Positions 50,157 to 58,944 are shown, counted from the stretch's first letter. The stretch is DNA of 64,000 bases from Bacteroidota bacterium (GCA_018266575.1 JAFEAE010000003.1:1-64000), one strand, 5' to 3'. Notes: generated by a model from the letters alone, not told the origin. Made by a program: numbers and translations.

Positions 50157-50900
50157 ATGAAAATTTTAGTGTGCATCAGTAAAACGCCGGACACTACGGC
50201 AAAAATAGCTTTCACCAATAACAATACGAAATTCGCGACGGACGGCGTTCAGTGGATCATCAATCCTTACGACGAATGGTATGCGCTCGTCCGTGCTATA
50301 GAACTGAAAGAAAAAGACCCTTCCACAACCATTCATTTAGTTACAGTCGGGCTTGCCGATGCAGATGCTATCATCCGCAAAGCGCTTGCTCTTGGTGGCG
50401 ATGAAGCGATACGCATCAATGCGGACAGCCATGACAGTTATTATATCGCGGCACAAATTGCAGAAGTGGCAAAACAAGGCGGTTACGATTTGATTTTTAC
50501 CGGAAAAGAAACCATAGATTATAACGGTTCTTCCATCGGTGGCATGATCGCCGAACTACTTGATATGCCGTACATTTCCCTTGCTACAAAATTTGAACTG
50601 AACGGTGTAACGGCAATGGTTACACGCGAAATTGAAGGCGGCGAAGAAACGGACGAAGTAAACCTCCCGGTTGTAGTTAGTTGCCAGAAAGGTGTTGCTG
50701 AACAGCGTATCCCGAATATGAAAGGCATTATGGGCGCACGTACAAAGCCGTTGAAAGTGAATGAGCCTGCAGCAATCGAATCCCTTACTACTGTCGCATC
50801 ATTTGAACTGCCACCGGCAAAAGCAGGCGTGAAGCTGGTTCCGGCAGATAACCCTGCAGAATTAGTGCGGTTGTTACATGAAGAAGCGAAAGCCTTTTAG
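50157..50900 (+). CDS. etfB: Electron transfer flavoprotein, beta subunit
   Basis: The start is the ATG at 50157 (MKILVCISKTPDTTAKIAFT); a TTG two codons upstream is less likely. The 247-residue protein has INPYDEWYALVRAIELKEKD, the AMP-binding region ALALGGDEAIRINAD and YDLIFTGKETIDYNGSSIGG, and the ETF-beta signature VVSCQKGVAEQRIPNMKGIM (about residues 180-199). With EtfA it carries electrons from acyl-CoA dehydrogenases to the quinone pool. etfA follows after 78 bp of word repeats. Confidence 0.95.
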   Translation: MKILVCISKTPDTTAKIAFTNNNTKFATDGVQWIINPYDEWYALVRAIELKEKDPSTTIHLVTVGLADADAIIRKALALGGDEAIRINADSHDSYYIAAQIAEVAKQGGYDLIFTGKETIDYNGSSIGGMIAELLDMPYISLATKFELNGVTAMVTREIEGGEETDEVNLPVVVSCQKGVAEQRIPNMKGIMGARTKPLKVNEPAAIESLTTVASFELPPAKAGVKLVPADNPAELVRLLHEEAKAF

Positions 50901-50978
50901 TAAATGGACAATGAATAATTGATATGAACAATTATCCATTATCAACTATCAATTATCAATTTTAAATTATTAATTACT
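50901..50978. repeat. Word-repeat foldback between etfB and etfA
   Basis: ATGGACAATGAATAATTGAT-type text at 50903-50922 faces AATTATCCATTATCAACTAT, then CAATTATCAATTTTAAATTA at 50931-50971. It separates two subunit genes that are normally only a few bases apart. Confidence 0.65.
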
Positions 50979-51944
50979 ATGTCGGTTTTAATATTTGTGG
51001 ATCATGCAGACGGGCACATCAAGAAATCTTCGCTGGAAGCTTTGTGCTATGGGGCAAAAGTTGCGGAACTAACGGGCACTTCCGCTGTAGCCATCTTACT
51101 GGGAACAGTAACCGAAGATCTGGCGTCACTGGGGAAATACGGAGTGAAAAAAGTGCATCAGGTAAATAACGAACAACTAAATCATCTCGATGCACAGGTG
51201 TACACTAAGATAATTGGAGAAACAGTCGCGTCAATAAATGCAACGGTTGTGGTTTTTTCAAACAACGTTACAGGCAAAGCAGTTGCCCCACGCTTATCAG
51301 CACGTTTAAAAGCCGGGCTGGTAGCAGGTGCTATAGCATTGCCGGATACGTCAAATGGTTTTACCGTTAAGAAAACTGTTTTCTCCGGAAAAGCATTTGC
51401 AAATATTTCGCTGGGTACGGATATAAAAATAATCTCGGTAAACCCTAACTCATACCCGGTTACTTCGGGTGAAGGAACTGCAGAAGTTGTTGCATTAAAT
51501 GTTCCTGTAGACGCACCGAAAATAAAAGTATCCGCTACCACCAAATCATCAGGGCAGGTTCCATTGACAGAAGCTGAAATAGTAGTGAGTGGCGGGCGTG
51601 GATTGAAAGGGCCGGAAAACTGGGGAATGATTGAAGAACTCGCAAAATTACTTGGTGCCGCAACAGCCTGCAGCCGCCCTGTTGCCGATGCGCATTGGCG
51701 CCCGCATAACGAACATGTAGGACAAACCGGTATTGCTATCGCTCCGAACCTTTATATCGCTATCGGGATTTCCGGGGCCATCCAACACCTTGCGGGTGTT
51801 AACAGGAGTAAGATTATTGTGGTGATCAATAAAGACCCGGAAGCGCCGTTTTTCAAAGCAGCAGATTATGGGATCGTAGGCGATGCTTTTGAAGTGGTGC
51901 CAAAAATCATTGAAGCGGTTAAGAAATTGAAAGGTGTAGCATAA
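50979..51944 (+). CDS. etfA: Electron transfer flavoprotein, alpha subunit
   Basis: The 321-residue protein has the N-terminal alpha/beta domain (MSVLIFVDHADGHIKKSSLE) and the C-terminal FAD domain: IVVSGGRGLKGPENWGMIEE (about residues 205-224), GATACSRPVADAHWRPHNEH, VGQTGIAIAPNLYIAIGISG, AIQHLAGVNRSKIIVVINKD and the closing DYGIVGDAFEVVPKI. These are the ETF-alpha FAD-contact motifs. It forms a heterodimer with EtfB. A good terminator follows the stop. Confidence 0.95.
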   Translation: MSVLIFVDHADGHIKKSSLEALCYGAKVAELTGTSAVAILLGTVTEDLASLGKYGVKKVHQVNNEQLNHLDAQVYTKIIGETVASINATVVVFSNNVTGKAVAPRLSARLKAGLVAGAIALPDTSNGFTVKKTVFSGKAFANISLGTDIKIISVNPNSYPVTSGEGTAEVVALNVPVDAPKIKVSATTKSSGQVPLTEAEIVVSGGRGLKGPENWGMIEELAKLLGAATACSRPVADAHWRPHNEHVGQTGIAIAPNLYIAIGISGAIQHLAGVNRSKIIVVINKDPEAPFFKAADYGIVGDAFEVVPKIIEAVKKLKGVA

Positions 51945-51975
51945 ATTCCTTGTCCGGATCGATTTTTTTTTCTCT

Positions 51976-52005
51976 AAAACGGTTGATTTTTCAACCGTTT
52001 TTTTT
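51976..52005 (+). terminator. Rho-independent terminator of the etfBA operon
   Basis: An 11-bp perfect stem AAAACGGTTGA/TCAACCGTTTT with a 4-base T loop is followed by a T run. Confidence 0.92.
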
Positions 52006-52036
52006 GGATAAAATGCCTTAGTTTCGTGCATCATTT

Positions 52037-52633
52037 ATGAAAAAAATAGAACTGGAAATAGTGGCATTGTCGCACAGCATTACACAAACGCATTCGTATG
52101 CAGTAGTGCTTGGCGAAGTGAATGGTTTACGCCGCTTGCCGATCGTTATCGGTGGCTTTGAAGCACAGGCAATTGCGGTAGCATTGGAAAAAATGCACCC
52201 AAGCCGTCCGCTTACACACGACCTGATGAAAAATTTCATGAGTGCTTTTAATATCGACTTGCAGGAAATTATTATATGTGACCTGCAGGAGGGTATTTTC
52301 TATTCCAAACTGGTTTGCTTCAGCGAACATGATACAGTTGAAATTGATTCCCGCACTTCGGATGCCCTTGCACTTGCTGTACGCTTCGGTTGCCCGATCT
52401 TTACGTATGAGCATATCCTGGAAAGCGCCGGAATTTTAATGGAAGACAGCTCTTCGAAAAAGAAAAAAACAACAGTTACTACTACCGAAACAACTTCATC
52501 GCCGCGGGAAGACCTGAATGCATTGTCACTCGAGGAATTGAACAGCCTTTTAACAGAGGTACTGGAGCAGGAAGATTATATCAGGGCCATTGCCATCCGC
52601 GATGAAATAAACAGCCGCAAAAAAGGGCGTTAA
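52037..52633 (+). CDS. Bifunctional nuclease family protein (DUF151) with UVR motif
   Basis: The 198-residue protein has a DUF151/BFN domain at residues ~1-135 (LRRLPIVIGGFEAQAIAVAL, RPLTHDLMKNFMSAFNIDLQ, VEIDSRTSDALALAVRFGCP) and a Lys/Thr/Ser linker (SSKKKKTTVTTTETTSS). The C-terminal UVR-like motif is LNSLLTEVLEQEDYIRAIAI followed by RDEINSR. This two-part form is common in Bacteroidota. DUF151 proteins are proposed nucleases; UVR motifs bind UvrB-like or Clp partners. It is the first gene after the etf terminator and precedes ispE by 42 bases. Confidence 0.92.
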   Translation: MKKIELEIVALSHSITQTHSYAVVLGEVNGLRRLPIVIGGFEAQAIAVALEKMHPSRPLTHDLMKNFMSAFNIDLQEIIICDLQEGIFYSKLVCFSEHDTVEIDSRTSDALALAVRFGCPIFTYEHILESAGILMEDSSSKKKKTTVTTTETTSSPREDLNALSLEELNSLLTEVLEQEDYIRAIAIRDEINSRKKGR

Positions 52634-52675
52634 TAAATTGCTTTCGAATATTCTCAACATTCAAACGGGTATCAC

Positions 52676-53485
52676 GTGATTCTTTTCCCCAATTGTAAGA
52701 TCAATCTCGGATTACACGTTACCCGAAAACGTGAAGACAGCTACCATGATATTGAAAGCATTTTCTATCCTGTTCCCTTAAATGATATCCTTGAGGTCGT
52801 TCCTTCCAATTCATTCGAGCATCATTTTTATGGATTACCCATTCCCGGTGAGGCAGCGAAGAACCTTTGTGTAAAAGCATATGATTTATTGAAAAAAGAT
52901 TTCCCTGACCTTCCATCCATTAAATTCTTTCTTTATAAAAATATTCCTGCCGGTGCAGGTTTAGGGGGAGGATCATCTGATGGCTCTTGTATGTTGCAAT
53001 TGTTGAATGAAGAATTCCGTTTGGGTTTGTCGACCCCGCAACTTATCGGTTATGCATTACAGTTAGGAAGCGATTGCCCGTTCTTCATTATCAACAAACC
53101 GTGCTTCGCTTCTGGCAGGGGCGAAATACTGGAGCCTGTAAAAATAAGTTTGTCACCATACTCCTTTTTTTTCATTCACCCGGATATTCATATTGATACG
53201 GCATGGGCATTTTCGCAGCTAACGCCATCCATCCCGGGTAAGCCGTTAACAGAGATCATTAAACAACCCATGACAACATGGAAAGATGAATTGAAAAATG
53301 ATTTTGAAAAACCGGTAATGGAAAAATTTGCCGAATTAAAACCGATCAAACAAAAATTGTATGATGCCGGCGCAGTATATGCATCAATGTCGGGAAGCGG
53401 GTCGACTTTTTTCGGGATATTTGAAAAGAATGTGGCTATAAATGTGGATATGGATAAATGTTATAAAACTACTTTTATAAAATAA
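52676..53485 (+). CDS. ispE: 4-diphosphocytidyl-2-C-methyl-D-erythritol kinase
   Basis: A GHMP kinase of 269 residues that phosphorylates CDP-methylerythritol in the MEP pathway. The start codon is GTG at 52676 (MILFPNCKINLGLHVTRKRE), which matches the family N-terminus; no ATG is nearby. The ATP loop PAGAGLGGGSSDGSCMLQLL (residues ~94-113) and the C-terminal YASMSGSGSTFFGIF are diagnostic, as is LGSDCPFFI. It belongs to the same pathway as ispD at 31671. Confidence 0.95.
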   Translation: MILFPNCKINLGLHVTRKREDSYHDIESIFYPVPLNDILEVVPSNSFEHHFYGLPIPGEAAKNLCVKAYDLLKKDFPDLPSIKFFLYKNIPAGAGLGGGSSDGSCMLQLLNEEFRLGLSTPQLIGYALQLGSDCPFFIINKPCFASGRGEILEPVKISLSPYSFFFIHPDIHIDTAWAFSQLTPSIPGKPLTEIIKQPMTTWKDELKNDFEKPVMEKFAELKPIKQKLYDAGAVYASMSGSGSTFFGIFEKNVAINVDMDKCYKTTFIK

Positions 53486-53496
53486 CACAAGGTTAG

Positions 53497-54420
53497 ATGA
53501 AATTATCAGGATTTACGATGGTCAGGAATGCATCAAAATATTATTTCCCTATCAGGGAATCGATATTATCTGTGCTTCCGATCGTGGATGAATTCATTGT
53601 GGCTCTTGGAAACTGCGATGAAGGAGATAACACGGAAGAACTGATCCGTTCCATCGGCTCTGATAAAATAAAAATTTTCCACCGCGTTTGGGATGAAAAA
53701 TTATTTAAAGACGGAACCATCTTTGCCCTGGAAACCACGTTTGCACTGCAACAATGTTCCGGCGACTGGTGTATTTATTTGCAGGCTGATGAAGTGGTTC
53801 ATGAAGATGATCATTCCATTATCACAAATACCTGTAAAAAATTCCTTGATGATGCAAACGTGCAGGGCATGTTATTAAAATACCTGCATTTTTGGGGAGA
53901 TTATGACCATCATGCCGACGGGCATAGCTGGTACGATTACGAGATCCGTATTGTGAAAAACCATATCGGTGTTGAATCATATAAAGATGCGCAATCGTTC
54001 CGTATAAACAATACGGAAAAGTTAAATGTGGTGAAAACAAATGCACGGATTTTCCATTACGGTTGGGTTCGTCCGCCACACACCATGCAATCAAAAAGAA
54101 AAGAACAACACTCCATTCATTACGGGGAAACAACAGCAGCGAAAACTTTTGAGAAAGAAGAATCGTATTTTGAATATGGCCCGCTTGGAAGAATGTCGGT
54201 ATTTAAAGGCACGCATCCGGAAATAATGAAAGATGCTATTGCGCAACATTCATGGAAAGATAAATTGGATTACGGAAAAAAATTGCGGATAACCAGGCCG
54301 AAAGCCGCACACGAAAAATTCAAATACCGGTTTATTTCTTTTATGGAAAAAAATATTATTCATGGAAAATTATTCGGTTATAAAAACTGGAATATCCTGA
54401 AAGGGAAAAAATATAACTAA
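53497..54420 (+). CDS. Glycosyltransferase family 2-like protein
   Basis: The 307-residue cytosolic protein begins MKLSGFTMVRNASKYYFPIR, the 'f.iaRNa...y' start of GT2 enzymes that act on surface glycans. The catalytic region is CSGDWCIYLQADEVVHEDDH (residues ~86-105; DxD replaced by QADEV). A His-rich stretch (FWGDYDHHADGHSWYDYEIR) and YGWVRPPHTMQSKRKEQHSI follow. It starts 11 bases after ispE and is probably co-transcribed. Donor and acceptor are unknown. Confidence 0.85.
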   Translation: MKLSGFTMVRNASKYYFPIRESILSVLPIVDEFIVALGNCDEGDNTEELIRSIGSDKIKIFHRVWDEKLFKDGTIFALETTFALQQCSGDWCIYLQADEVVHEDDHSIITNTCKKFLDDANVQGMLLKYLHFWGDYDHHADGHSWYDYEIRIVKNHIGVESYKDAQSFRINNTEKLNVVKTNARIFHYGWVRPPHTMQSKRKEQHSIHYGETTAAKTFEKEESYFEYGPLGRMSVFKGTHPEIMKDAIAQHSWKDKLDYGKKLRITRPKAAHEKFKYRFISFMEKNIIHGKLFGYKNWNILKGKKYN

Positions 54421-54689
54421 ATTTCTCGCGCAGACGCAATGGCTCAACGTTTTGCCTTAAGTGCCTCGTGTTTCAGTGGCTATTTTTGCCACAGAAGCTC
54501 AGAAACACTAAAGGTGTTCAAAAAATTTATATATCTTGCATCAAATCTTTCATATCAACATCCATCGTAAAATAAAGCATTTTTTAGATCAGAACCTTGA
54601 TTTCCTCGATCATCAATGATGACGATATCGCCCCTTCTTTTGCAGCAACGCTGCTGAATATTTTTTTTACTTTTAAATTTTTACTGTTT
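54421..54689. repeat. 269-bp spacer with word foldback
   Basis: GTGTTTCAGTGGCTATTTTT pairs with GCCACAGAAGCTCAGAAACA (about 54469-54511), a word type also seen as CTCAGTGGC in many genomes of this group. The rest before the rocD ATG is AT-rich and featureless. Confidence 0.5.
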
Positions 54690-55925
54690 ATGCAATCAAT
54701 ATCATCATTGAGTGAAACCTCAAGGCATTATCTCGAACTTGAAGAAAAATATGGTGCACATAATTATCATCCGTTACCGGTCGTATTAAATAAAGGCGAA
54801 GGTGTTTTTGTGTGGGACGTTGACGGAAAACGTTATTACGATTTTCTCAGTGGTTACTCCGCCGTAAACCAGGGTCATTGCCATCCGAAAATTATAGCAA
54901 CACTTATTGAACAGGCTTCTAAACTCACGCTCACTTCACGTGCATTTCACAGCGACCTGCTGGGTGAGTATGCGCAATTCATCACCAACTATTTTGGTTA
55001 CGATAAAGTGCTGCCGATGAATACAGGTGTGGAAGCCGTTGAAACTGCCATCAAACTTTGCCGCCGCTGGGGATACGAAGTAAAAGGCATCGCAGAAAAT
55101 AAAGCAAAGATCATTGTATGCGAAGGAAATTTTCACGGCCGTACAAGCACAGTGATTTCATTCAGCAGCGACCCTTCTTCTTATAAAAACTTCGGCCCGT
55201 ATATGCCGGGATTCGAAACCGTTCCATATAATGATTTGAATGCGCTTGCAGTTGCATTGCAGGATAAAAACGTTGCGGGCTTTTTGGTTGAACCGATCCA
55301 AGGCGAAGCTGGTGTTTTTGTTCCGGATGAAAATTACCTGCGCAAAGCAAAACAATATTGCGAAGATGCAAATGTATTGTTCATAGGAGATGAGATTCAA
55401 ACCGGGCTTTGCCGTACGGGAAAAATGCTTGCCTGCGATCACGAAGATGTTCGGCCGGATATTTTAATTCTCGGCAAAGCTTTAAGTGGCGGCACTTTAC
55501 CGGTTTCCGCAGTACTTGCCGATGATGAAATCATGCTTACGATAAAACCCGGAGAACATGGTTCAACGTATGGAGGCAATCCATTGGCATGCAAAGTAGC
55601 GATCGCTTCACTCACTGTTTTGAAAGAAGAAAAAATGGCCGAGAATGCTGCAGCTATGGGAAAAATTTTGCGTGATCAGCTCGCAGCCATCAATTCTCCC
55701 AATATAAAAATAATCCGCGGAAAGGGATTGCTGAATGCTATAGTGATAGAACATTCAAATCCTGAAGCAGCGTGGGAACTTTGCCTGGCATTAAAAGAAA
55801 ACGGTTTGCTTGCAAAGCCTACCCACGGAGATAAGATCCGGTTTGCCCCTCCATTGATCATTACAAAAGAACAGATCGAAGAGTGTGCAAACATTATTGA
55901 AAAGAGCCTTTCCATATTGCATTGA
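54690..55925 (+). CDS. rocD: Ornithine aminotransferase
   Basis: I start at the ATG at 54690 ([20 protein letters not shown]); the 31 extra upstream codons look like spacer. The 411-residue class III PLP enzyme shows the ornithine-aminotransferase-specific [20 protein letters not shown] and [20 protein letters not shown]. Also present are [52 protein letters not shown] and the PLP-lysine region [20 protein letters not shown], near residue 265. It converts ornithine to glutamate semialdehyde and is distinct in sequence from the two GabT-like enzymes. Confidence 0.95.
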   Translation: MQSISSLSETSRHYLELEEKYGAHNYHPLPVVLNKGEGVFVWDVDGKRYYDFLSGYSAVNQGHCHPKIIATLIEQASKLTLTSRAFHSDLLGEYAQFITNYFGYDKVLPMNTGVEAVETAIKLCRRWGYEVKGIAENKAKIIVCEGNFHGRTSTVISFSSDPSSYKNFGPYMPGFETVPYNDLNALAVALQDKNVAGFLVEPIQGEAGVFVPDENYLRKAKQYCEDANVLFIGDEIQTGLCRTGKMLACDHEDVRPDILILGKALSGGTLPVSAVLADDEIMLTIKPGEHGSTYGGNPLACKVAIASLTVLKEEKMAENAAAMGKILRDQLAAINSPNIKIIRGKGLLNAIVIEHSNPEAAWELCLALKENGLLAKPTHGDKIRFAPPLIITKEQIEECANIIEKSLSILH

Positions 55926-56048
55926 AAAATGATACATTCGGGAAATTATTGAATGCATTAATCGCAAGATTGTAAATCGATGATTGATGACCGTTGCCGG
56001 ATGATCGTTTTCAATTCATAATTACTAATTCATAATTCATAATTCCAA

Positions 56049-56756
56049 ATGGACACTCATCTTCATCATGATCATAAGGAAGAGCACATGCAGGGCTCTG
56101 AGATACTCACGGATATTGTAATCGGCATGTCTGATGGATTAACCGTTCCTTTTGCACTTGCAGCCGGATTAAGCGGAGCTGTTCAAAACACCAGCCTGAT
56201 CGTAATTGCAGGGCTTGCTGAAATTGCCGCAGGTTCCATTGCCATGGGGCTTGGCGGTTATCTCGCAGGGAAAACAGAATCTGATCATTACAATTCTGAA
56301 TTGAAACGTGAGTATGATGAAGTGGAAAAAGTTCCCGAAAAAGAAAAAGAAGAAGTGAAAGAATTTTTTTCGGGATTGGGGTTGAGTGAAGAGCTGCAGC
56401 AACAGGCCGTTTCGGAAATGACAAAAGATAAACATGCATGGGTAGATTTTATGATGAAATACGAGTTGGGCCTGGATAAACCCGATCCCAAACGTGCAAG
56501 AAAAAGTGCATTCAATATCGGAATGTCATACATCGTTGGCGGGTTAATTCCTCTCAGCCCGTATTTTTTTGTGAAGGAAGGAATTGAAGGGTTGCGCATC
56601 TCTGCATTGATCACACTGGTCTGTTTATTTGTGTTTGGTTATTTTAAAAGCAAACTCACGGGAGTGAACCCACTTGCCGGTGCAATCCGTGTAATGGTGA
56701 TCGGCGCTATTGCGGCAGGCTGCGCATTTGGAGTAGCAAAATTAATTGCGCATTAA
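56049..56756 (+). CDS. VIT1/CCC1-family Fe/Mn transporter
   Basis: The 235-residue membrane protein starts with a His-rich tail (HLHHDHKEEHMQ). It then has TM1 with GMSDGLTVPFALAAGLSGAV, TM2 IAGLAEIAAGSIAMGLGGYL, a metal-binding cytosolic helical region rich in Glu (YDEVEKVPEKEKEEVKEFFS, residues ~95-140), and three more TMs from FNIGMSYIVGGLIPLSPYFF. This is the vacuolar iron transporter-like plan: H+-driven export or storage of Fe2+/Mn2+. It stands alone. Confidence 0.93.
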   Translation: MDTHLHHDHKEEHMQGSEILTDIVIGMSDGLTVPFALAAGLSGAVQNTSLIVIAGLAEIAAGSIAMGLGGYLAGKTESDHYNSELKREYDEVEKVPEKEKEEVKEFFSGLGLSEELQQQAVSEMTKDKHAWVDFMMKYELGLDKPDPKRARKSAFNIGMSYIVGGLIPLSPYFFVKEGIEGLRISALITLVCLFVFGYFKSKLTGVNPLAGAIRVMVIGAIAAGCAFGVAKLIAH

Positions 56757-56761
56757 TTTTT

Positions 56762-56853
56762 TGAAACCAGCGATAGTATTACTATTAAGCATCGTTGCGT
56801 CGCACCTGCCTACCGCAGGCAGGCTCTTGTACGATAGGAATTCTTTTGAGCAG
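56762..56853 (+). repeat. Dispersed element carrying a 19-bp palindrome at a second site
   Basis: It reads GAAACCAGCGATAGTATTAC, then AAGCATCGTTGCGTCGCAC and TCTTGTACGATAGGAATTCT. Between CGCAC and TCTTGTAC lies a 19-bp insert whose core is CCTGCCTACCGCAGGCAGG (56805-56823), six bases further along than the equivalent palindrome at 29442. Confidence 0.8.
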
Positions 56854-56909
56854 TAGTTTATAATCTTCGAATAGTGTTCAGAATCGAATAGTAATGTTTT
56901 TTGCCGTCT

Positions 56910-56933
56910 CTCCCGTCCTGCTTCAGGCGGGAG
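56910..56933. repeat. Imperfect palindrome CTCCCG..CGGGAG
   Basis: CTCCCGTCCTG pairs with CAGGCGGGAG with one bulged T. It is a GC-rich hairpin in an AT-rich spacer. Confidence 0.65.
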
Positions 56934-56995
56934 GAATCTGTCCTGGCATTATACTATGGGCACTAAAAATAAAAATTTGTGTTTGGTAAATCCAG

Positions 56996-57015
56996 ATTCC
57001 TGCATATGCAGGAAT
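56996..57015. repeat. REP-like perfect 20-bp palindrome
   Basis: ATTCCTGCATATGCAGGAAT is its own reverse complement and is the same kind as the pair at 58817 and 58889. Confidence 0.8.
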
Positions 57016-57070
57016 GATGGTATCTCCCCAATAAAATATTTAAGCTGATTGATTTCTATGAGCGATCGCC

Positions 57071-57140
57071 CAATTTATATTCTATCGATGAACGGAATGC
57101 GACGCAACGATGCTCAACCGGAGTTACTGAAGCTGGTACA
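57071..57140 (-). repeat. Dispersed element, minus-strand copy (CCGGTTG subtype)
   Basis: The reverse complement reads GTACCAGCTTCAGTAACTCC, then GGTTGAGCATCGTTGCGTCG and CATTCCGTTCATCGATAGA. It faces the copy at 56762, as in the MITE-like pair at 43291-43511, but about 220 bp apart. Confidence 0.75.
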
Positions 57141-57237
57141 ATAAATATGAATTATGAGTTATGAAGTATGAGTTGTGTTGAGAAATAATTTTGCCGGAAA
57201 GATTACTTCATAGTTCATAACTCATCATTCATACTTC

Positions 57238-58545
57238 TTAAAACACTTCCCCGATATTCAGCGCAAATCCCCTGTTGCCGGGTAATCCCCAGCCGTAGTC
57301 AATGCAGAAATTTGTTTTGGAGAATTTATCCAATTTAATGCGCAAGCCGAGGCCATATCCCGGTGATATATATTCGAAGTTGTTGGTGATTTTTTCCGAA
57401 TACGTTCCGGCATTGATGAATGCAACTCCGCTGAACAATCCATCGGGCGTAATTGCGAAGCGGTATTCGGTTTCGAGGTAGATCATATTCTTGCTGCGGT
57501 AACGCCCCTGGATATAACCGCGTCCTGTGTTCCAGTATGTGTCCCAACCCGTGCTTGGCAACAGCAAGTATGGAGGATTGCCGCTAACCGTTAACCAATT
57601 GTAACTCCAGAATGCGATTACATTGTTGGTGTTCTTTGGAAATTTCTCATAATGCTTGAACTCGGCAAACAACGATTGCCAGCTTTCATTGCTTCCGAGA
57701 AATTTAAATTTCGGACGAAACGAAACATTTAAATAAGAACCTTGATTGGGGTTGATGGAATTTCTTCGCGAGTCGTACAAAAAACCAATTGATATTCCCG
57801 AAGCTGTTGCTGTTTTTGAAAAGCCATATTGATCGTAATCTGTTTTTCCACCAACAGAATCCCCGTTTTGTGCATTGAGTTCATGGATGTCCCATATATG
57901 ATCATAATCGTATCCGAGTCCAACAAGCATATTTTTTGCAACACTGCGAAAAACACTTTGGTGCAAACGCAATGAATAATAATCCAATGAATATCCTTGT
58001 GAAAGCGGTGTGCCCCCGCCGAGCCCGTAAGTCATAGATGGATAGTTGAGATAACGCCAATCGACCTGGTAATTGTATTTATTATTCCTCGACCAGAATG
58101 AGGCTTCAACGGGTAAAACAGTTTGCCGGTATTGTGTGTAATTGAGACTGGTGAGTATGCTCGAAATATTTTGATTGGCGCTGCTGTCGGTATAAAACGC
58201 GATCTCGCTTCCGATGAGTGCGCCATAACCTGTTTGAATAGTATATGTTGGGGCGAGTAATGGAGAGATGTGCAATTTGCCCGGAACATGTTCGAAACTT
58301 TCAGGAACTTTTCTTGCTCCTTTTTTTAGGACACTCCGGGCAACATCTTTGATGTCTGTTTGATTGGCTTCGTCAAAAGAAAATAAATGATATTTTTTTC
58401 CGCGAAAGGAAGAATCTGTTTTTGTATTGAATGTTGGTTCAAAAACCTGCGCACAGGAATTTTTTGAAAAAAAGAAGAACAGCAATATCAAAGATATTTG
58501 TACAGGCAGCTTCAAAATACGGGAAGGTAAATTCTCTGATATCAA
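57238..58545 (-). CDS. BamA/TamA-like outer-membrane beta-barrel protein
   Basis: The 435-residue protein has a hydrophobic signal region (PVQISLILLFFFFSKNSCAQ) and no POTRA domains. A ~330-residue barrel has the Omp85-type features GISIGFLYDSRRNSINPNQG (residues ~250-269), YIQGRYRSKNMIYLETEYRF and a terminal LNIGEVF ending in Phe. The start is TTG at 58545; a TTG at 58515 would give a tidier signal peptide (MKLPVQIS...). Surface-antigen D15-like proteins of this size are common in Bacteroidota and their clients are unknown. Confidence 0.82.
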   Translation of the reverse strand: MISENLPSRILKLPVQISLILLFFFFSKNSCAQVFEPTFNTKTDSSFRGKKYHLFSFDEANQTDIKDVARSVLKKGARKVPESFEHVPGKLHISPLLAPTYTIQTGYGALIGSEIAFYTDSSANQNISSILTSLNYTQYRQTVLPVEASFWSRNNKYNYQVDWRYLNYPSMTYGLGGGTPLSQGYSLDYYSLRLHQSVFRSVAKNMLVGLGYDYDHIWDIHELNAQNGDSVGGKTDYDQYGFSKTATASGISIGFLYDSRRNSINPNQGSYLNVSFRPKFKFLGSNESWQSLFAEFKHYEKFPKNTNNVIAFWSYNWLTVSGNPPYLLLPSTGWDTYWNTGRGYIQGRYRSKNMIYLETEYRFAITPDGLFSGVAFINAGTYSEKITNNFEYISPGYGLGLRIKLDKFSKTNFCIDYGWGLPGNRGFALNIGEVF

Positions 58546-58816
58546 AAATTATTAGCTTAAAGTTAGAGACAGCAATGGTTAACTATTGGTGAATTTCGCA
58601 GGTGTTTGACAAAATTAACCGGCTGAGGGTTTAATTGCCAAATTAAAATTTCAGATGGGTGAATTCTGTGATATGAACCTGGTATTTTTTGGCTTGATAA
58701 CGGGAATGAACAAAAAAAAGTTGCTTTCAGGGTTGTTATTTTTTACAGAAGATTAAATGCGAGGTTGCAAAATTTTCAATTCAGTAAGCAAATAATTGAT
58801 AGACACTCTTGCCGTC

Positions 58817-58836
58817 ATGCCTGCGTATGCAGGCAT
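58817..58836. repeat. REP-like 20-bp palindrome (first of a doublet)
   Basis: ATGCCTGCGTATGCAGGCAT: 8-bp arms around GTAT. The flank GCCGTC..CCGG is typical of bacterial REP units read as PAYAGMT. Confidence 0.8.
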
Positions 58837-58888
58837 CCGGATTTGCAAATTCATCAGCTTTTGATAATTTATTCTGGTTGAAGAGCAG

Positions 58889-58908
58889 ATTCCCGCATAC
58901 GCGGGAAT
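58889..58908. repeat. REP-like 20-bp palindrome (second of a doublet)
   Basis: ATTCCCGCATACGCGGGAAT: 8-bp arms around ATAC. With 58817 it forms a BIME-like doublet. Confidence 0.8.
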
Positions 58909-58944
58909 GAAGGTTAACTTGTTGTATTGTTTTGTCACATTCTT

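Larger units (their letters stand above)
56757..57237. other. 481-bp spacer packed with dispersed and palindromic repeats
   Basis: No gene. In order: dispersed element with palindrome (56762-56853), imperfect palindrome (56910-56933), perfect 20-bp palindrome (56996-57015), a minus-strand dispersed element (57071-57140), and a word foldback (57145-57237; ATGAATTATGAGTTATGAAG facing TTCATAACTCATCATTCATA). Confidence 0.75.
58546..58944. other. 399-bp spacer with a REP doublet
   Basis: No gene. It lies between mutS and the outer-membrane protein gene, both on the minus strand. Two 20-bp palindromes (58817-58836 and 58889-58908) are 52 bases apart near its right side. A 61-codon minus-strand frame here only translates them (PAYAGI, PAYAGM). 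The left 250 bases are AT-rich and featureless. Confidence 0.7.

Noticed and set aside
54597..54689. 31-codon N-terminal extension of ornithine aminotransferase
   Set aside because: Hydrophobic spacer-like residues precede the conserved [20 protein letters not shown] start, and a signal peptide makes no sense for this enzyme.
58753..58938. 61-codon minus-strand frame with PAYAGI and PAYAGM
   Set aside because: This is the known translation signature of REP palindromes, not a gene.
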